NCBI GenBank assembly: GCA_018335935.1
Contig: JAGXRG010000048.1
Location: 1-64,000, forward strand
Origin: Chitinophagaceae bacterium
GTDB taxonomy: Bacteria > Bacteroidota > Bacteroidia > Chitinophagales > Chitinophagaceae
DNA length: 64,000 bases
Reading direction: 5' to 3'
Below the pieces are notes generated by a model. It ran no database searches and was not told where the DNA came from. It saw only the letters and a program-made list of their open reading frames with translations. The translations under genes and the position numbers were made by a program. The stretch's first letter is position 1. Every line of letters starts with the position of its first letter. Positions 8,638-17,796 of the stretch are shown in pieces.

Positions 8638-9285
8638 TTATACTATACTCTTTTCTACAAACTTTCTTCCTAACCAATATACTACAGCAGTAAAAAAAGG
8701 TGCAGTTGCTACGTCTACTGTGTAGTGTATATGTTGTAGAAGAACCATAATTCCTATGCAAATAGCTGCAATTAGTGTTAATTTTTTAAACAATGATTTT
8801 TTTAAACAAAAACTCATGAGTAGAATAGTTGCAGTATGACCAGAATAAAAGAGATCTTTAGTAATAAATACTCCATCATAAAAAGTTTTATTAATTAAAG
8901 GATCAACTAAAGGAATTAAATCTCGTGGAGGATCTAATGGAACAAGATAAATGGTAAGCATTCTCGAGAACATTAAAAAAATATAACACCATAAAAAAGT
9001 AATGAATATTGATGGATCTTTTATAGCTCGAAAAATAAACAGCATTACACTTAACCAAATGATTGCAAAAACAGGAATTGATACATCTATACTTGGAATT
9101 TGATTCAATAACCAGTCGTTCAATACAATTCCTTTTCGCTGTTCAATGTAATTAAGAAAAGTTGAGAAAAGGAGTAGAATTAAGAATAGAATAAAACTTC
9201 CAATAATAACTTGGACTCTAAATCTTTTGTTTGCCCAATAGTATTTCCAACTATTGCTGATTTCTTCAAAAACTCTTGTATTCAT
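8638..9285 (-). CDS. PAP2-related integral membrane phosphatase-like protein
   Basis: A 215-residue protein with about six transmembrane helices. The segments DLFYSGHTATI (about 143-153) and HIHYTVDVATAPFFTA (near 188) match the SGH and H-x3-D catalytic parts of the PAP2/sphingomyelin-synthase-like superfamily, so lipid phosphate hydrolysis or head-group transfer is plausible. The Lys/Arg-containing C1 motif of classical PAP2 is not obvious, which fits the PAP2-like C-terminal subgroup. It follows cmk closely (6-base gap) and is probably co-transcribed with it. The exact substrate is unknown. Confidence 0.7.
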   Translation of the reverse strand: MNTRVFEEISNSWKYYWANKRFRVQVIIGSFILFLILLLFSTFLNYIEQRKGIVLNDWLLNQIPSIDVSIPVFAIIWLSVMLFIFRAIKDPSIFITFLWCYIFLMFSRMLTIYLVPLDPPRDLIPLVDPLINKTFYDGVFITKDLFYSGHTATILLMSFCLKKSLFKKLTLIAAICIGIMVLLQHIHYTVDVATAPFFTAVVYWLGRKFVEKSIV

Positions 9286-9291
9286 TAAATA

Positions 9292-9972
9292 TTATCCATT
9301 TATTTTTTTATTTGCCCAATCTAACACCAATTTAAATTGTTCTTGTTTGGTAATACGACTATTGTCTAAAACCACAGCATCATCTGCTTGTTTAAGTGGA
9401 CTAAAATCTCTGTTACTATCAATAAAATCTCTTTGTTGCAAATTTTGTTTCACTTCTTCTTTTGTAGAAGCAATTCCTTTTTCTTGCAACTCTTTATATC
9501 TTCTTTCAGTTCTTACATCAACATCTGCTGTAACAAATATTTTGAGTTCTGCATTTGGAAACACAGTGGTTCCAATATCTCTACCATCCATAACAATTCC
9601 TTTTTCATCACCCATTAATTGTTGTTGAGCTATTGCAAACTCGCGTACAGCCTTGTTTGCAGCAACTATGCTTACATTATCATTTATAATTTTTTCTCTA
9701 ATTTTTTGTTCAACATTTGTATTGTTCAAATGAATGAATGATTTTTTTTGAATAGAATCATAAACAAATTTTAAATGAATTTGTTCTAATGCCTTATTTA
9801 CTTGAATAGGGTCTTCAACATTAATTTGATGTTGTAAAAAGTACAATGTAATAGCTCTATACATAGCCCCACTATCAACAAAAATATAATCTAATTCTTG
9901 TGCTAGTTGTAATGCTAAAGTACTTTTACCACAAGACGAGTATCCATCTATTGCTATAACAATTTTCTTCAT
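9292..9972 (-). CDS. cmk: (d)CMP kinase
   Basis: A 226-residue cytidylate kinase of bacterial type. The P-loop IDGYSSCGKSTLA is at about 8-20. The CMP-binding VDSGAMYRA follows at about 32-40, then MDGRDIGTTVFP, VTADVDVRTERRYKEL and the lid region RDFIDSNRDFSPL. It phosphorylates CMP and dCMP to the diphosphates in the cytoplasm. It begins 8 bases after the upstream gene and is followed after 6 bases by the PAP2-like gene, so it sits inside a minus-strand operon. Complete and of normal length. Confidence 0.95.
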   Translation of the reverse strand: MKKIVIAIDGYSSCGKSTLALQLAQELDYIFVDSGAMYRAITLYFLQHQINVEDPIQVNKALEQIHLKFVYDSIQKKSFIHLNNTNVEQKIREKIINDNVSIVAANKAVREFAIAQQQLMGDEKGIVMDGRDIGTTVFPNAELKIFVTADVDVRTERRYKELQEKGIASTKEEVKQNLQQRDFIDSNRDFSPLKQADDAVVLDNSRITKQEQFKLVLDWANKKING

Positions 9973-9980
9973 GTCAATTT

Positions 9981-11180
9981 TTATTGCTCAAAATAAGCCA
10001 AGCTACTGCCCACCCATTCTTTGTTTTGATTATACCTAACACCTATCATTTTTCCTTTACTTAATCTGGCCAAATTGCAAACAGCTTCTGGTCTATTAGC
10101 ATCTTTATCCCAAAAATAAAAGACTCTAATTTCTGCTTTGGCAAAGCCATCAGGTGATGCAATAACATCTGCATACTGAACTTTTTGTTGTAGAATCCAA
10201 TTTTCTGGGTCTATAATTTTTGTAATATCATCAATGGTTACATCAATAATTACTCCTTGTCCAGCAAAAGAAAACAATGGTTTCAAAACGTAATTGTTTA
10301 AATCGTTAGGCAATTGCTTTAACTCGTTTAAAAAATAAGTTTTAGGTACAAATGGGTGATGAATAAATGGCAAAGTGTATTTACTAATTCTATAAAACCA
10401 ATTGGGATGTGGTAACCACTCTACATTAAGATTTTTGAATAAAATTTTTCCTTTTTCTTTTAACTCTGCTGACTGTTGTTGCAAATCATCGAAAATAATT
10501 CGATTGTAAATTCTATGAATTGGAGTTTTTACTCCTTCGTTTATATAAAATAAATTATTATTTTCTTCAATGAGCTCTGAAAGACAAACTGATTTAATGC
10601 CCACTAAACTTTGAGTGTTATAAAAATCTATTCTTGTTTTTTGCTGATGTGGCAATATTTCTAGAAGCACAACATTTACAGGATTAAAATCAGCAAGTAT
10701 AATACGCTTAAGTTTTGTTACATATGAATGGTTAGTATTTCCATTGAGAAAAACAGAAAAATTATTTGGAATATTAAAATGAGCTCTCATGTTTTTATCT
10801 TGAAAATATTGAAATGCAAAAAGTGTTGGGAAGCCTTGCATTTCTATTAATTGAGGCTCTAATTCTCCATCTTCATTTTTGCATACACCAAAATCAAAAA
10901 CAAAAAACTCACATTTATCATTTTCATTAGGCACCCTTAATTCTTTTGGAATAGCTTGTTCAGTTTTATGCTTAAAATTCTCATCAACAATAATATCTAC
11001 AATACTTTCGCAAGTATCTAATAATTTATTTTTAAATTGTTTATCAACAAATACTGGAGTTTCGGCTATTCTATAATCTAAAGCATTAGGCACTAAATCA
11101 CTCTCTAATGCTTGTACATATTTTTGATATTGTTCAATAGTAAATTCTTGATTATATTTTTTTCTTAACTGTTCTATCAT
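9981..11180 (-). CDS. Hypothetical protein, possibly ATP-grasp-like
   Basis: A 399-residue soluble protein of a type I associate with Bacteroidota genomes but cannot name. The pattern of acidic and basic residues in QLIEMQGFPTLFAFQ, NYVLKPLFSFAGQGVIIDV, NWILQQKVQYADVI and AEIRVFYFWD recalls ATP-grasp ligases (K-P-x-F...GQG, then a Q-x3 hinge and a metal-site E-x-R), but this is an impression from motifs only. Genes on either side (ccmB-like upstream, cmk downstream) lie within 10 bases, so it is in their operon. No signal peptide or membrane segment is seen. Confidence 0.6.
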   Translation of the reverse strand: MIEQLRKKYNQEFTIEQYQKYVQALESDLVPNALDYRIAETPVFVDKQFKNKLLDTCESIVDIIVDENFKHKTEQAIPKELRVPNENDKCEFFVFDFGVCKNEDGELEPQLIEMQGFPTLFAFQYFQDKNMRAHFNIPNNFSVFLNGNTNHSYVTKLKRIILADFNPVNVVLLEILPHQQKTRIDFYNTQSLVGIKSVCLSELIEENNNLFYINEGVKTPIHRIYNRIIFDDLQQQSAELKEKGKILFKNLNVEWLPHPNWFYRISKYTLPFIHHPFVPKTYFLNELKQLPNDLNNYVLKPLFSFAGQGVIIDVTIDDITKIIDPENWILQQKVQYADVIASPDGFAKAEIRVFYFWDKDANRPEAVCNLARLSKGKMIGVRYNQNKEWVGSSLAYFEQ

Positions 11181-11189
11181 ATTTAAAAA

Positions 11190-11855
11190 TTAATCTTTCC
11201 ACAAATGAGGAAATAAAATAATGGCTAATGCAATTACCATTCCATTCAATAGCATTAATAAACCTGTCATCTCCCAAAATCCTTCTTGTATTACACTACT
11301 AAATGCAACAGTAGATATTTTCATCAATAATAATAATTGAGGAATGATGATTGGCAAACCCATGATAGCCATTAAAGAAGCCTGTTGCTTGGCTTTTGCA
11401 GCAATTGCAGCTAAAAATGTAAACAATAAACTTAAGCCAGTACCACCCAAAAGTGTTATTAACACAAACTTATAAATATGTGTAAAGGGATTTTCTAAAA
11501 ACACAATAAAAATCAGTAAAGACAATACCGACATTAGCATCATTAAAACAGCATTATACAATAATTTTGCTACAATAAATTCTCGAGCACCAACAATTGA
11601 ATAATAATAAATCATTCTACTATGACTTTCTGCTAAAAAACTTTTTGCAACCGCATTTATACAAACAAATAACTGTACAATCCAAAACAATCCATTCCAA
11701 ACATTTTCTTCTGGTTGTCCCATGGCTAAATAAACTACTAAGGTTGTACTAATCACATATAGAACAATTCCATAAATAGTATACTGATTTCTTGTTTCTA
11801 ACAAAAAATCTTTTCGTATCAATGTTTTAATTTGTTGGCTATTTAAAGAAAACAT
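11190..11855 (-). CDS. ccmB: CcmB-like haem-exporter ABC permease
   Basis: A 221-residue integral membrane protein with six predicted helices and the CcmB-type start (IKTLIRKDFLLETRNQYTIYGIVLYV). LAESHSRMIYYYSIVGAREFIVAKLLYNA lies in the middle, and PIIIPQLLLLMKIST is the conserved proline-rich helix. CcmB is the permease of the CcmAB transporter needed for cytochrome c maturation. No ccmA, ccmC or ccmE is adjacent here. It is the first gene of the ccmB-unknown-cmk-PAP2 unit and diverges from fabD. Confidence 0.82.
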   Translation of the reverse strand: MFSLNSQQIKTLIRKDFLLETRNQYTIYGIVLYVISTTLVVYLAMGQPEENVWNGLFWIVQLFVCINAVAKSFLAESHSRMIYYYSIVGAREFIVAKLLYNAVLMMLMSVLSLLIFIVFLENPFTHIYKFVLITLLGGTGLSLLFTFLAAIAAKAKQQASLMAIMGLPIIIPQLLLLMKISTVAFSSVIQEGFWEMTGLLMLLNGMVIALAIILFPHLWKD

Positions 11856-11960
11856 GTAGCGAAAATAAGTGAACCTTTAAATACTTAATTATTTACTTGA
11901 AGTTTGGTAAGATGATACGCTATAAATTTCATTCTCTTATTTTTGCTCAAATTTTAAATC

Positions 11961-12854
11961 ATGAGTAAAAAAGCATATATTTTTCCTGGTCAGGGTTCGC
12001 AGTTTGTTGGAATGGGCAAAATATTATTTGAACAAAGTGAAGATGCAAAAAAAATGTTTCAATCAGCGAATGAAATATTAGGTTTTGATATTGCAAAAAT
12101 TATGTTTGAAGGTACCATAGAAGATTTAAAAGAAACAAAGGTTACACAACCTGCTGTTTTTTTACATTCAACAATAGCTTTTTTAACTCAACACAACCTT
12201 AAACCAGATATGGTTGCCGGCCATTCATTAGGAGAATTTTCTGCTTTAGTGGCAAATAAAGTATTAGGCTTTGAAGATGCTTTAAAATTAGTAAGCATTA
12301 GAGCTTTAGCCATGCAAAAAGCTTGTGAAACTACTCCAAGTACAATGGCTGCTGTATTAGCATTGGCTGATGATAAGGTTGAAGAAATTTGTAACGAAAT
12401 ACAACAAAACGATAATGAAATTGTTGTTGCTGCCAATTATAATTGTCCTGGTCAATTGGTGATTAGTGGTTCTATTAAAGGCATAGAAATTGCTTGTGAA
12501 AAAATGAAAGCTGCAGGTGCCAAAAGGGCTTTAGTTTTACCTGTTGGTGGAGCATTTCATTCTCCATTAATGCTACCTGCCAAAGAAGAATTAGCTGCTG
12601 CCATTGAAGCTACTCATTTCAATACTCCAATTTGTCCTATTTATCAAAATGTAGTAGCTGCATCAGTTACAGATCCAAAAGAAATAAAAGCAAATTTAAT
12701 TGCTCAGTTAACCGGTGCTGTTAAATGGACGCAATCTGTAGAAGCTATGCATAGAGATGCTGCAACTCATTTTATTGAAGTTGGTCCTGGTAAAGTGTTA
12801 CAAGGATTGGTTCAAAAAATTATTAAAGATGTAACTGTTGAAGGGATAAGTTAA
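11961..12854 (+). CDS. fabD: Malonyl-CoA:ACP transacylase
   Basis: A 297-residue enzyme that transfers malonyl from CoA to acyl carrier protein in fatty-acid synthesis. It has FPGQGSQFVGMG at 8-19, the nucleophile Ser89 in GHSLGE, and the catalytic His200 in GGAFHSPLM, plus the usual VGPGKVLQGL close to the C-terminus. It is complete, cytoplasmic and transcribed alone in this window. Its stop codon lies inside the left arm of an imperfect inverted repeat made of heptamer-like units. Confidence 0.95.
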   Translation: MSKKAYIFPGQGSQFVGMGKILFEQSEDAKKMFQSANEILGFDIAKIMFEGTIEDLKETKVTQPAVFLHSTIAFLTQHNLKPDMVAGHSLGEFSALVANKVLGFEDALKLVSIRALAMQKACETTPSTMAAVLALADDKVEEICNEIQQNDNEIVVAANYNCPGQLVISGSIKGIEIACEKMKAAGAKRALVLPVGGAFHSPLMLPAKEELAAAIEATHFNTPICPIYQNVVAASVTDPKEIKANLIAQLTGAVKWTQSVEAMHRDAATHFIEVGPGKVLQGLVQKIIKDVTVEGIS

Positions 12855-12919
12855 TAGTTTTTAGTAGTAAGTCTTTAGGAAAAATTAAACTATATTCTAT
12901 TGACTTAGGACTATCAACT
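12849..12919. repeat. Imperfect inverted repeat with heptamer periodicity after fabD
   Basis: AGTTAATAGTTTTTAGT (12849-12865) can pair with ACTTAGGACTATCAACT (12903-12919) over 15 of 17 positions, counting two G-U pairs. The loop is 37 bases. The right side reads CTATTGA-CTTAGGA-CTATCAA, that is, 7-base steps. It overlaps the fabD stop and nearly reaches the convergent neighbour's stop, so it may act as a bidirectional terminator. It may also be an empty version of the repeats found around the four-helix-bundle genes. Confidence 0.6.
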
Positions 12920-12922
12920 CTT

Positions 12923-14320
12923 TTAAGTAAAAAACATATAGCTTAATAAAATTGCAGTAATAATACCTACCAAATCTGCTAAAAGCATTGCTGTTATGGA
13001 GTATCGTACATTTTTAACAGCAATTGATCCATAATAAATAGCAATGATATAAAAAGTTGTATCGCTGCATCCTTGCATTACACTACTTAATCTTCCAGGA
13101 AAAGAATCTACACCATAAGTTCTAATAGTATCTACCATCATTCCTCGAGCTCCACTCCCACTTAGTGGTCTAACTAAGGCTGTTGGTAATGCTTCAACAA
13201 ATCTGGTGTCAAAACCCATCAATACAAAAACATTTTTCATCCCTAAAAGAATAACATCAAAAGTTCCACTTGTTCTCAACATACTAATGGCCACTAACAT
13301 TCCAACCAAATAAGGAATTATTTTAATTGAAGTATTAAAACCTTCTTTTGCTCCATCAACAAAAGAATCAAAAACATCTATTTTTTTATATACTCCACCT
13401 AATACTATAAGTAAAATAATGAGCACTAAAATTCCATTTCCTAAAGCACTTGAAAATCCATCTACATGTTCTTTAGAGAGTTGATGAACATATAAAACCA
13501 ATGCAAGAATAATTGCACTAATACCCATAACCCATGCAAGTATGGCTGGTTGTAATAAATTTATTTTTTGTTTAATAGAAACAATAATCATAGCTGCAAC
13601 TGTTGCAATAAAAGTTGTAATTAAACAAGGAATAAAAATATCTGTAGCATTGGCAGCACCCATTTTACTTCTAATGGCAATAATACTTACCGGAATTAAG
13701 GTTAAACCAGCAGCATGTAAACTCAAAAACATAATTTGAGCATTTGAGGCTCTGTCTTTATCGGGATTTAATTCTTGCAAACTTTGCATGGCTTTAATTC
13801 CAAAAGGTGTTGCAGCATTATCTAAATTCAACAAGTTTGCAGAATAGTTCAACATCATATGTCCAAAAGCAGGATGATCTTTGGGTACCTCAGGAAAGAG
13901 TTTAGAAAAAAATGGGCGAATAACTCTTGACAAAAATCTTATTCCACCTGCTTTTTCAGCTATACTCATTAACCCCATAAACAAAGCCATTATACCAATT
14001 AATCCAATACAGATATCAACAGCATCTTTACATGTTGTTAAAATACCATTTGCCTGTTGTTCTTTGCTTACTATAAATTCATTATCGTTTAGTTTATAAT
14101 ACTTATCGTTACCAAGTTTAACTTCAGATTTGTTAATTAATTCATTTGCTATATTAAGTGGTAAAGCTTTTTGTTCAATGGCTCTTGAATACAAAGTATC
14201 ACCTTGTTTGCCAATAACCATCTGAGAAAATATCTTAGGATGATAGCCTAAGAAAAATTGAAATCCAGCAACAACTATTGCTACAATAATAAAAGCACTC
14301 CAGATTCGGCTTAATGCCAT
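12923..14320 (-). CDS. Nucleoside-recognition (SpmA/SpmB-like) membrane protein
   Basis: A 465-residue multi-pass membrane protein containing two nucleoside-recognition/Gate domains. The first half (DICIGLIGIMALFMGLMSIAEKAGG, MMLNYSANLLNLDNAATPFG) corresponds to SpmA; the second (KIIPYLVGMLVAISMLRTSG, ALPTALVRPLSGSGARGMM, GCSDTTFYIIAIYYGS) corresponds to SpmB. It therefore looks like a fused SpmAB. The family is named for spore maturation in Firmicutes, but its role in non-sporulating Bacteroidota is unknown. It is monocistronic and convergent with fabD. Confidence 0.82.
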   Translation of the reverse strand: MALSRIWSAFIIVAIVVAGFQFFLGYHPKIFSQMVIGKQGDTLYSRAIEQKALPLNIANELINKSEVKLGNDKYYKLNDNEFIVSKEQQANGILTTCKDAVDICIGLIGIMALFMGLMSIAEKAGGIRFLSRVIRPFFSKLFPEVPKDHPAFGHMMLNYSANLLNLDNAATPFGIKAMQSLQELNPDKDRASNAQIMFLSLHAAGLTLIPVSIIAIRSKMGAANATDIFIPCLITTFIATVAAMIIVSIKQKINLLQPAILAWVMGISAIILALVLYVHQLSKEHVDGFSSALGNGILVLIILLIVLGGVYKKIDVFDSFVDGAKEGFNTSIKIIPYLVGMLVAISMLRTSGTFDVILLGMKNVFVLMGFDTRFVEALPTALVRPLSGSGARGMMVDTIRTYGVDSFPGRLSSVMQGCSDTTFYIIAIYYGSIAVKNVRYSITAMLLADLVGIITAILLSYMFFT

Positions 14321-14376
14321 GTGATGAATTTAAGGTTGAGGCACTAAAGTTAAAAGTTTAGTTCGTTTAGCAAAAT

Positions 14377-14411
14377 AAAAAAGTCAGCAACCATATTGAT
14401 TGCTGACTTTT
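14377..14411 (-). terminator. Terminator of the beta-barrel protein gene
   Basis: AAAAGTCAGCAA / TTGCTGACTTTT with a nine-base loop. Read on the minus strand it ends in TTTTTTATTTTG, 19 bases after the stop codon at 14430. Confidence 0.9.
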
Positions 14412-14429
14412 ATAATTGAATTCTTAAAA

Positions 14430-15002
14430 CTAAAACTTAAAGCCTACACCTAATTGTATTTGCTGACTTTTCCATTTATTACTTTCACTTAAATCGTTAA
14501 TATTATTAAGTCCCACTGCATATCTACCATAGATTCTTAAATATTTAAAATTAAGTTGTGCACCACCAACCATGGCAAAATCTGATGATTTAAATGCCTC
14601 ACGATTATCAATTAATCTGTTATCGCTTTTATTTAACAGAAAACTATATTGAGGCCCTACATTTAATATTAAAACCTTAGCCACTTTATATCTAAACAAA
14701 ATAGGTATGGTTAAATAATTTAAATTAACACTACTATTTTGAAAAGTATAGGGTAAGGTACCGCCACTATTTTCTGATTGTGTTTGAGAAAATAAAAACT
14801 CTGGCTGAATACCTACTTTTTTATTAAAATCTAATTCCATAAACAAACCACCCTGAAAGCTAAGTTTGTAGCCATCTTTAAATGATTGTCCATCTATTTT
14901 AGTGATGTTGGTTCCAGCTTTAATTCCAATATTAGCATCTTGGGCTATTGCAATGCCAGTAATTAATAAAAGAGTTGAAATTGATAAAATAAGTTTTTTC
15001 AT
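14430..15002 (-). CDS. Outer-membrane beta-barrel protein (PorT-like)
   Basis: A 190-residue secreted protein. Residues 1-20 are a signal peptide ending AIAQ. The rest alternates hydrophobic and polar residues in the pattern of an eight-strand barrel (IGIKAGTNITKIDG, GGLFMELDFNKKVGIQPEFLFSQ, LTIPILFRYKVAKVLILNVGPQYSFLL) and ends in the aromatic GVGFKF typical of barrel proteins. It belongs to the widespread Bacteroidota porin-family/PorT-like group. Its ligand or role is unknown. It is transcribed alone and diverges from the serine hydrolase gene. Confidence 0.8.
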   Translation of the reverse strand: MKKLILSISTLLLITGIAIAQDANIGIKAGTNITKIDGQSFKDGYKLSFQGGLFMELDFNKKVGIQPEFLFSQTQSENSGGTLPYTFQNSSVNLNYLTIPILFRYKVAKVLILNVGPQYSFLLNKSDNRLIDNREAFKSSDFAMVGGAQLNFKYLRIYGRYAVGLNNINDLSESNKWKSQQIQLGVGFKF

Positions 15003-15129
15003 AATTGTATTTTTATTTCAGACACCAAAATTGCAGTATAAGTTTAAATCAAATACTTCCTAGTTTACTTTTTAACATTTTATAACAAAATATTTCTAAG
15101 CAGTATATTGCAGCAATCAACAAAATATT

Positions 15130-16638
15130 ATGAAAAAAATATTTGTTTTATTAATACTTATTTTAAATGGATTTATAGTATTAGCTCAGCCTAGCTTTAT
15201 TAAAGATAGCTTGGATAGTTATGTACAAGAAGGAATTAAAGATTGGAGTATTCCAGGATTAGCTGTTTCTATTGTTCATAACAACGAAGTGGTTGTGAAT
15301 AAAGGTTTTGGTGTGAGGAATATTCTCTCTAATGAACCAGTAGATGAGAACACTTTATTTATTATAGCAAGTAATAGTAAACTCTTTACAGGAACTGCTT
15401 TGGCTAAACTTGAATACGAAAAAAAACTTTCTCTAGATGACAAAATCATAAAATATTTTCCAGATTTTAAATTATACAATGCAACATCAACAAGTTTAGT
15501 TACCATAAAAGACATGTTAAGCCATAGAATTGGCACTAAAACATTTCAAGGCGATTTCACATTTTGGAATAGTGCATTAACAAGATCTCAAGTGATGCAT
15601 AAAATGAGATTATTAAAACCTTCAACCGATTTTAGATCCAGTTACGGATATTGTAATAGTTGTTTTTTAACTGCTGGAGAAGTAATACCAAAAGTTACAA
15701 AAAGTTCTTGGGAAAAATATGTATACGATAGTTTAGTAGTGCCATTAAACATGTTTAGAACTAAAACTCTAACTAATAATATTGCAGCTTTAGACAATAT
15801 AGCTAGTCCTTATTCCAATTCATTTACAGGATTGTTAACACAACTACCTTATGACAATATTGACAATTTAGCTCCTGCTACCAGCATGGTAAGTTGTGTT
15901 AAAGACATGAGTAATTGGTTGTTGATGCAATTAGATAGTGGTAAATTGTATGGCAAACAAATTTTGCCATGGGCAGTAGTTGCAAAAACAAGAGATATTG
16001 TTACTCCTATTTCAAGTAGAAAAAGAGGTGCAACACATTTTACAGGATATGGTTTAGGATTATTTATGAGCGATTATCATGGAAAACAAATTTTTAACCA
16101 TACTGGTGGAGCTGATGGTTTTGTAACCAGCACTTGTTTTATACCTGAAATTAATTTAGGTATTGCAGTTTTAACTAATAATGATAATCAAAATTTTTTT
16201 GAGATTTTAAGGTGGCAAATAATAGATGCTTATTTGAACTTGCCTTTCAATAATCGTAGCAAACAACAATTACAAAAATTTAAAGAAGACAATGAAAAGC
16301 AACTAAAAGAAATTAAAAATTGGAAAGCTAGAATTGTAAATAATAAACCTACACTTGCCTTAGAAAATTATATTGGCACTTACGAAAATGAATTATATGG
16401 AACAATTGAAATTTCAGTTAATGAGAATAATTTAAAAGTTAAATTTAATAGTCATAGAAATTTATCTGCTACAATGCAATACATGGATAATGATGAATGG
16501 ATGATTACTTATAATCCAATTATGCTTGGAATTTTTTCTACCAAGTTTGAAATAGAAAATAAAAAAGTAAAAGCTCTTAATATTAAGGTGAGTGATTTTG
16601 TAGAGTACGATCCGTATTTATTTAAGAAAAAGTTGTAA
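15130..16638 (+). CDS. Serine hydrolase, class C beta-lactamase/penicillin-binding type
   Basis: A 502-residue exported enzyme with a signal peptide at 1-20 (VLAQ). The beta-lactamase-like fold carries Ser81-x-x-Lys84 (SNSK), a Tyr-x-Asn motif in SYGYCNS and the third motif HTGG in IFNHTGGADGF, so the active site is complete. The C-terminal 100 residues (LENYIGTYENELYGTIEIS) form the extra beta domain common in peptide or ester hydrolases of this group. A D-amino-acid peptidase or esterase role is as likely as antibiotic hydrolysis. Its last 17 bases overlap the convergent ACMS decarboxylase gene tail to tail. Confidence 0.85.
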   Translation: MKKIFVLLILILNGFIVLAQPSFIKDSLDSYVQEGIKDWSIPGLAVSIVHNNEVVVNKGFGVRNILSNEPVDENTLFIIASNSKLFTGTALAKLEYEKKLSLDDKIIKYFPDFKLYNATSTSLVTIKDMLSHRIGTKTFQGDFTFWNSALTRSQVMHKMRLLKPSTDFRSSYGYCNSCFLTAGEVIPKVTKSSWEKYVYDSLVVPLNMFRTKTLTNNIAALDNIASPYSNSFTGLLTQLPYDNIDNLAPATSMVSCVKDMSNWLLMQLDSGKLYGKQILPWAVVAKTRDIVTPISSRKRGATHFTGYGLGLFMSDYHGKQIFNHTGGADGFVTSTCFIPEINLGIAVLTNNDNQNFFEILRWQIIDAYLNLPFNNRSKQQLQKFKEDNEKQLKEIKNWKARIVNNKPTLALENYIGTYENELYGTIEISVNENNLKVKFNSHRNLSATMQYMDNDEWMITYNPIMLGIFSTKFEIENKKVKALNIKVSDFVEYDPYLFKKKL

Positions 16639-17626
16639 TATCTAAGTTGAGCCAGTTACCTGCATTTTTGAAAAGTAATTTTTCTTTGGTAGTTTTATCT
16701 AAATTCATTGATTCTATTAATTTTCCAGGATGAAGTTCACCAAGTGGAAAAGGATAATCACTTCCTAAACATATTTGTCCATCAGACATTAATTGGATTA
16801 AAAATTGAAGTGATGATTCATCATGAACCAAACTATCTAACCAAAATTTATCTAAATAATTTCTTGGATTTATTGCATTATCAATAGCAACCAAATCTGG
16901 ACGTACATTAAAACCATGTTCAATTCTACCGATGGTAAAAGGAAAAGAACCTCCACCATGAGCAAAAGCCACTCTAAGTTTAGGAAATTTTTCAAATACT
17001 CCGCCAAAAATCATACTACATATAGCTCTTGAGGTTTCTGCAGGCATACCCACCAACCAAGGCAACCAATATTTTTCCATTTCTTTTTCTCCCATCATTT
17101 CCCAAGGATGAACAAACAAAGCACAACCCAACTTTTCTGCAGCAGCATAAAATGGAAAGAACATTTCATCATTTAAATTTCTTCCATTAATATTAGTTCC
17201 AATTTCTAAACCCGGCAATTGTAATTCAGTAATACATCGTTCCATTTCTTGAATAGATAAATCAATATCTTGAAGAGGAACCGTACCCAATCCAATAAAA
17301 TGTTTTGGATGTTTATGAACAGAGTTGGCAATGTGATCATTTAAAAATCGAGCAGTTTCTAACCCATCTTTTGCTTTTGCCCAATAATTAAATAATACAG
17401 GGATTGTAGATAGTACTTGAACCGAAACCTCTGTATCTAACATTTCTTGTAAACGAACATCAACATTAAAGCAATTGTTTTCTACCACTCTAAAAAGCTT
17501 GTCGCCCTTCATCATACAAGCTTTACAATTTCTATGTTCAAGATGAATAAAATCGCCATAACCAAACTTCTGCATCCAATTGGGCATTTGCTCTGGCATA
17601 ATATGAGTGTGTATATCAATCTTCAT
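16622..17626 (-). CDS. 2-amino-3-carboxymuconate-6-semialdehyde decarboxylase (ACMSD)
   Basis: A 334-residue amidohydrolase-fold decarboxylase. The N-terminal metal motif is IDIHTHIMPE (His6, His8), followed by the ACMSD-like CMMKGDKLFRVVENNCFNVDVRL. VHPWEMMG, FAHGGGSFPFTIGRIEHGF and LGSDYPFPLGE provide the remaining metal and active-site positions. It removes the carboxylate from ACMS, the product of 3-hydroxyanthranilate dioxygenase, giving 2-aminomuconate semialdehyde. The other enzymes of the route are encoded within 8 kb, which supports this specific assignment over a generic amidohydrolase. It is transcribed on the opposite strand from most of the cluster. Confidence 0.9.
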   Translation of the reverse strand: MKIDIHTHIMPEQMPNWMQKFGYGDFIHLEHRNCKACMMKGDKLFRVVENNCFNVDVRLQEMLDTEVSVQVLSTIPVLFNYWAKAKDGLETARFLNDHIANSVHKHPKHFIGLGTVPLQDIDLSIQEMERCITELQLPGLEIGTNINGRNLNDEMFFPFYAAAEKLGCALFVHPWEMMGEKEMEKYWLPWLVGMPAETSRAICSMIFGGVFEKFPKLRVAFAHGGGSFPFTIGRIEHGFNVRPDLVAIDNAINPRNYLDKFWLDSLVHDESSLQFLIQLMSDGQICLGSDYPFPLGELHPGKLIESMNLDKTTKEKLLFKNAGNWLNLDITTFS

Positions 17627-17796
17627 AAATCTGAATTAGTTAGGCAAGTCATCAAAAATATCAAATACATTATTATCAAAGCGAATTAGTTCTTACAATC
17701 TTCTTTATTTAATGATTTCAATCATGTTTTTTAATGATGTATCAACATATTTATTAGAAAAGAATAAAGTCTTTTTGCATAATGAAACTTTAGGTT

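Noticed and set aside
15130-16638. Antibiotic-resistance beta-lactamase
   Set aside because: The extra C-terminal domain and the general family breadth make a peptidase or esterase at least as likely; resistance cannot be claimed from the fold.
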